A DNA stretch of 7,389 bases, taken from Candidatus Aphodoplasma excrementigallinarum (GTDB lineage: Bacteria; Bacillota; Clostridia; UBA1381; UMGS1253). The translations under genes and the position numbers were made by a program. Positions 5,663 to 7,389 of the stretch are shown one piece after another. The notes beneath the pieces were generated by a model. That model was not told the origin of the DNA. It ran no database searches and was given only the letters and a program-made list of their open reading frames with translations. The stretch's first letter is position 1. Each line of letters begins with the position of its first letter. The stretch covers positions 1-7,389 of the forward strand of contig DVOF01000121.1 in NCBI GenBank assembly GCA_018713805.1, read 5' to 3'.

Positions 5663-6492
5663 AACAGCTTCATTATCTCCTCTACACATTCGTCGACTGT
5701 GATTGCGTCGCGCTTTACCGGAAGCCCCGCCGCAGCAAGCTCGTGTATCAGCTCCGCCGCCTGCGGGATGTCAAGCCCTGTGCTTTTCAGCTCCTCCGTG
5801 CGGACAAAGACCTCCTTCGGCGTACCGTCGAGCAGGACCTGCCCGTCGCGCATTACAATCATCCTGTCCGCCAGCGCCGCCTCGTCCATATAGTGCGTAA
5901 TGAGCAGCACCGTCATGTTTTCCTCTTTATTGAGCCGCCGTACCGTATCGATGACCTCGCGCCGGCCGATCGGGTCGAGCATGGCGGTCGGCTCGTCGAG
6001 GATGATATACTTCGGGTTCATTGCCAAAATCCCCGCAATCGCGACCCGCTGCTTCTGCCCGCCGGAGAGCAGGTGCGGCGCGTCGAGCCGGCGTTCATAC
6101 ATGCCGACCGCTTTGAGCGCCTTGTCGACCCGCTCGCGGATTTCCTTCGGCGGAACGCCGAGGTTTTCCGGCGCAAACGCAACGTCCTCCTCCACGATCG
6201 TTGCGACAATCTGGTTGTCCGGGTTCTGGAACACCATACCGACGCGCCGCCGTATCTCGAACAGGAGCGATTCGTCCGACGTGTCCAGCCCCTCGACATA
6301 CACCTTGCCGCCCGACGGCAGCAGGATTGCGTTGAAATGCTTGGCAAGCGTCGACTTGCCTGAACCGTTGTGCCCGACAATTGCGACAAACTGCCCCTTG
6401 TGGATTTCCAAATCAACGCCCTTTAAGACTTCAACCACGCTCTCGTCGTCTTCATTTTCATAATTGTATCGTAAATTTTCGGTTTTAATCAT
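5659..6492 (-). CDS. ecfA1: ECF transporter ATPase EcfA1
   Basis: EcfA1 is the first nucleotide-binding subunit of the ECF importer energy module and pairs with EcfA2 under EcfT. From ATG at 6492 it has 277 residues. Motifs: Walker A GHNGSGKST (40-48), Q-loop FQNPDNQIVATIVEEDVAF (Gln89), signature LSGGQKQR (142-149), Walker B IILDEPTAMLDP with Glu167, and switch His200 in ITHYMDEA. The PDNQ Q-loop, the GQKQR signature and MLDP after Walker B are the usual EcfA1 features. The C-terminal 60 residues (EVFVRTEELKSTGLDIPQAAELIHEL) form the ECF-ATPase tail. A TTG two codons earlier (6498) is an alternative start. I prefer the ATG, with a weak GGCGG about 7 bases before it. It overlaps ecfA2 by 4 bases and is probably the first gene of the ecf operon, 51 bases after the methyltransferase stop. 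Confidence 0.96.
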   Translation of the reverse strand: MIKTENLRYNYENEDDESVVEVLKGVDLEIHKGQFVAIVGHNGSGKSTLAKHFNAILLPSGGKVYVEGLDTSDESLLFEIRRRVGMVFQNPDNQIVATIVEEDVAFAPENLGVPPKEIRERVDKALKAVGMYERRLDAPHLLSGGQKQRVAIAGILAMNPKYIILDEPTAMLDPIGRREVIDTVRRLNKEENMTVLLITHYMDEAALADRMIVMRDGQVLLDGTPKEVFVRTEELKSTGLDIPQAAELIHELAAAGLPVKRDAITVDECVEEIMKLL

Positions 6493-6510
6493 CTGCAAAC
6501 CGCCATTTCC

Positions 6511-6537
6511 AAAGTAGTTTTCTTCTACAAAAGTAGA
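6511..6537. repeat. AAAGTAG direct repeat with alternative small hairpins upstream of ecfA1
   Basis: On the + strand AAAGTAG occurs at 6511-6517 and again at 6530-6536, with CTAC at 6525-6528 between them. TCTAC/GTAGA (6524-6528 with 6533-6537, AAAA loop) can pair, or CTAC can pair with GTAG at 6514-6517 instead. The two stems are short and mutually exclusive. This is the only gap in the window long enough to hold a promoter-operator for the ecf operon. No clear -35/-10 pair and no U-tract terminator are seen. Confidence 0.35.
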
Positions 6538-6543
6538 TTCCGT

Positions 6544-7389
6544 TTACAGCTTCGCCTGCCACCGTCCGGAAATGCCGCACGGAAGGCACAGCCCCGGCTT
6601 TGCGCGCATGGGGATGCCAAGCTCGTCCGCCTCAATCACGCCGCCGTAGCGCCGCTTCACCGTAAGCGATAAAATATTGTACAGCACCGAGGCGCTCAGC
6701 CCCGTCGTATAGGAATTTATCAGAAAAAACAAAGGATTTCCGGAAAGGATTTTCATACATTCGCACACGAGCGGATACAGCTCGTTTTCGATCTTCCAGA
6801 CTTCGCCGGACGGGCCGCGCCCATAGGACGGCGGGTCCATGATGACCGCGTCGTACGTTTTGCCGCGCCGCTGTTCGCGCGCGACGAACTTTAGAACGTC
6901 GTCGACGATGTAGCGGATATCCGCGTCTTTATAGCCGGAGGAGTTGACGTTTTCCTTCGCCCACGACACCATTCCCTTCGCCGCGTCCACATGCGTCACC
7001 GCCGCGCCCGCAGACAGGGCTGCAACCGTCGCGCCGCCCGTATAGGCAAACAGGTTCAGGACGCGCACAGGCCGGTCCGCCTGCTTAATCAACTCGCGGA
7101 ACCACACCCAGTTCGCCGCCTGCTCGGGAAACAGGCCCGTATGCTTAAAATTCATGGGCTTGATGTGAAACGTCATGCCCTCAAACCCTACCGTCCACCG
7201 CTCGGGCAGGCGCCCTCTAAACTCCCAGCTCCCGCCGCCTTTGTTTGAGCGGTGATAGACTGCCGCCGCCTTGTCCCACAGCGGCGAGGACTTGTCCGTC
7301 CACACTGCCGTCGGGTCGGGCCGGCGCAGGATATGGTTTCCCCAGCGTTCGAGCTTTTCGCCCGACGCGCTGTCAATCAGTTCATAGTC
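6544..7389 (-). CDS. Class I SAM-dependent methyltransferase, RlmI/RlmK-like (5' end outside window)
   Basis: This is the C-terminal 281 codons of a predicted RNA methyltransferase. The frame is open to base 7389, reading DYELIDSASGEKLERWGNH at the edge. The GTG at 7305 is therefore an internal Val codon, not the start. Counting from the edge, residues 54-69 (SWEFRGRLPERWTVGF) and FKHTGLFPEQAANW (81-94) come before the Rossmann core. The SAM-binding motif I is VLNLFAYTGGATVAALSAGA (110-129), followed by the acidic VTHVDAAKGMVSWAKEN loop. Motif IV is MDPPSYGRGPSGEVWKIE (184-201), the usual target-base motif of rRNA methyltransferases. The C-terminal LPCGISGRW closes the domain. The layout fits the Methyltrans_SAM family, to which the 23S rRNA m5C1962 enzyme RlmI belongs. 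No PUA domain is seen in the visible part. The exact target base is not decidable. It lies on the same strand as ecfA1 and may be cotranscribed with it. Confidence 0.9.
   Translation of the reverse strand, partial: DYELIDSASGEKLERWGNHILRRPDPTAVWTDKSSPLWDKAAAVYHRSNKGGGSWEFRGRLPERWTVGFEGMTFHIKPMNFKHTGLFPEQAANWVWFRELIKQADRPVRVLNLFAYTGGATVAALSAGAAVTHVDAAKGMVSWAKENVNSSGYKDADIRYIVDDVLKFVAREQRRGKTYDAVIMDPPSYGRGPSGEVWKIENELYPLVCECMKILSGNPLFFLINSYTTGLSASVLYNILSLTVKRRYGGVIEADELGIPMRAKPGLCLPCGISGRWQAKL

Noticed and set aside
5743..6463. Two overlapping long + strand frames opposite ecfA1
   Set aside because: Both are shadows of ecfA1. Neither has a plausible domain, and the minus-strand gene has complete Walker and signature motifs.
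6499..6543. Intrinsic terminator after the methyltransferase
   Set aside because: The stems are only 4-5 base pairs and mostly A-T, and no U-tract follows on the transcribed strand.
6544..7305. Treating GTG at 7305 as the methyltransferase start
   Set aside because: The same frame continues to the window edge with family-like sequence (GEKLERWGNHILRRPDP), so the gene is cut by the window and begins outside it.

Overview
The window (about 60% GC by eye) is a dense, entirely minus-strand run of nine genes with no gene-free stretch longer than about 50 bases. Read in the direction of transcription, from high to low coordinates, the order is: a SAM-dependent methyltransferase (5' end outside the window), ecfA1, ecfA2, a GNAT-like acyltransferase, ecfT, truA, a DUF5711-type membrane-anchored propeller protein, a CvpA-family membrane protein, and rho (3' part outside the window). 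A group II ECF energy module, truA, a DUF5711-like protein next to CvpA, and a Rho with a Lys/Glu-rich linker point to a fairly GC-rich member of the class Clostridia (Bacillota). Finer placement is not possible from sequence reading alone.

The right part (6544-7389) holds the C-terminal 281 codons of a predicted RNA methyltransferase of the RlmI/RlmK-like Methyltrans_SAM group. About 50 AT-rich bases with small alternative hairpins separate it from the ECF block. In the middle (3480-6492), the two ATPases EcfA1 and EcfA2 and the transmembrane coupler EcfT form the shared energy module for vitamin and metal uptake. No substrate-binding S component is present, so S components are presumably encoded elsewhere. 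A small GNAT-like gene sits between ecfA2 and ecfT. It is stitched in by an ATGA overlap on one side and a ribosome binding site spanning its stop codon on the other, but its GC content (about 45%) is far below that of its neighbours.

The left part (1-3446) has truA (tRNA pseudouridine synthase), then two envelope proteins (DUF5711-like and CvpA), then the start of rho, cut just before the Walker A motif of its ATPase domain. Gaps from ecfA1 to rho run from -4 to 33 bases and no terminator hairpin is visible, so ecfA1 to rho could be one transcript. An AT-rich island around 661-740 could hold an additional promoter for rho.

Most of the window is housekeeping. I see no convincing novel multi-gene system, mobile element, CRISPR array or RNA gene. 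The items most worth a second look are the compositionally foreign GNAT-like gene inside the ecf operon and the uncharacterised DUF5711-CvpA pair.
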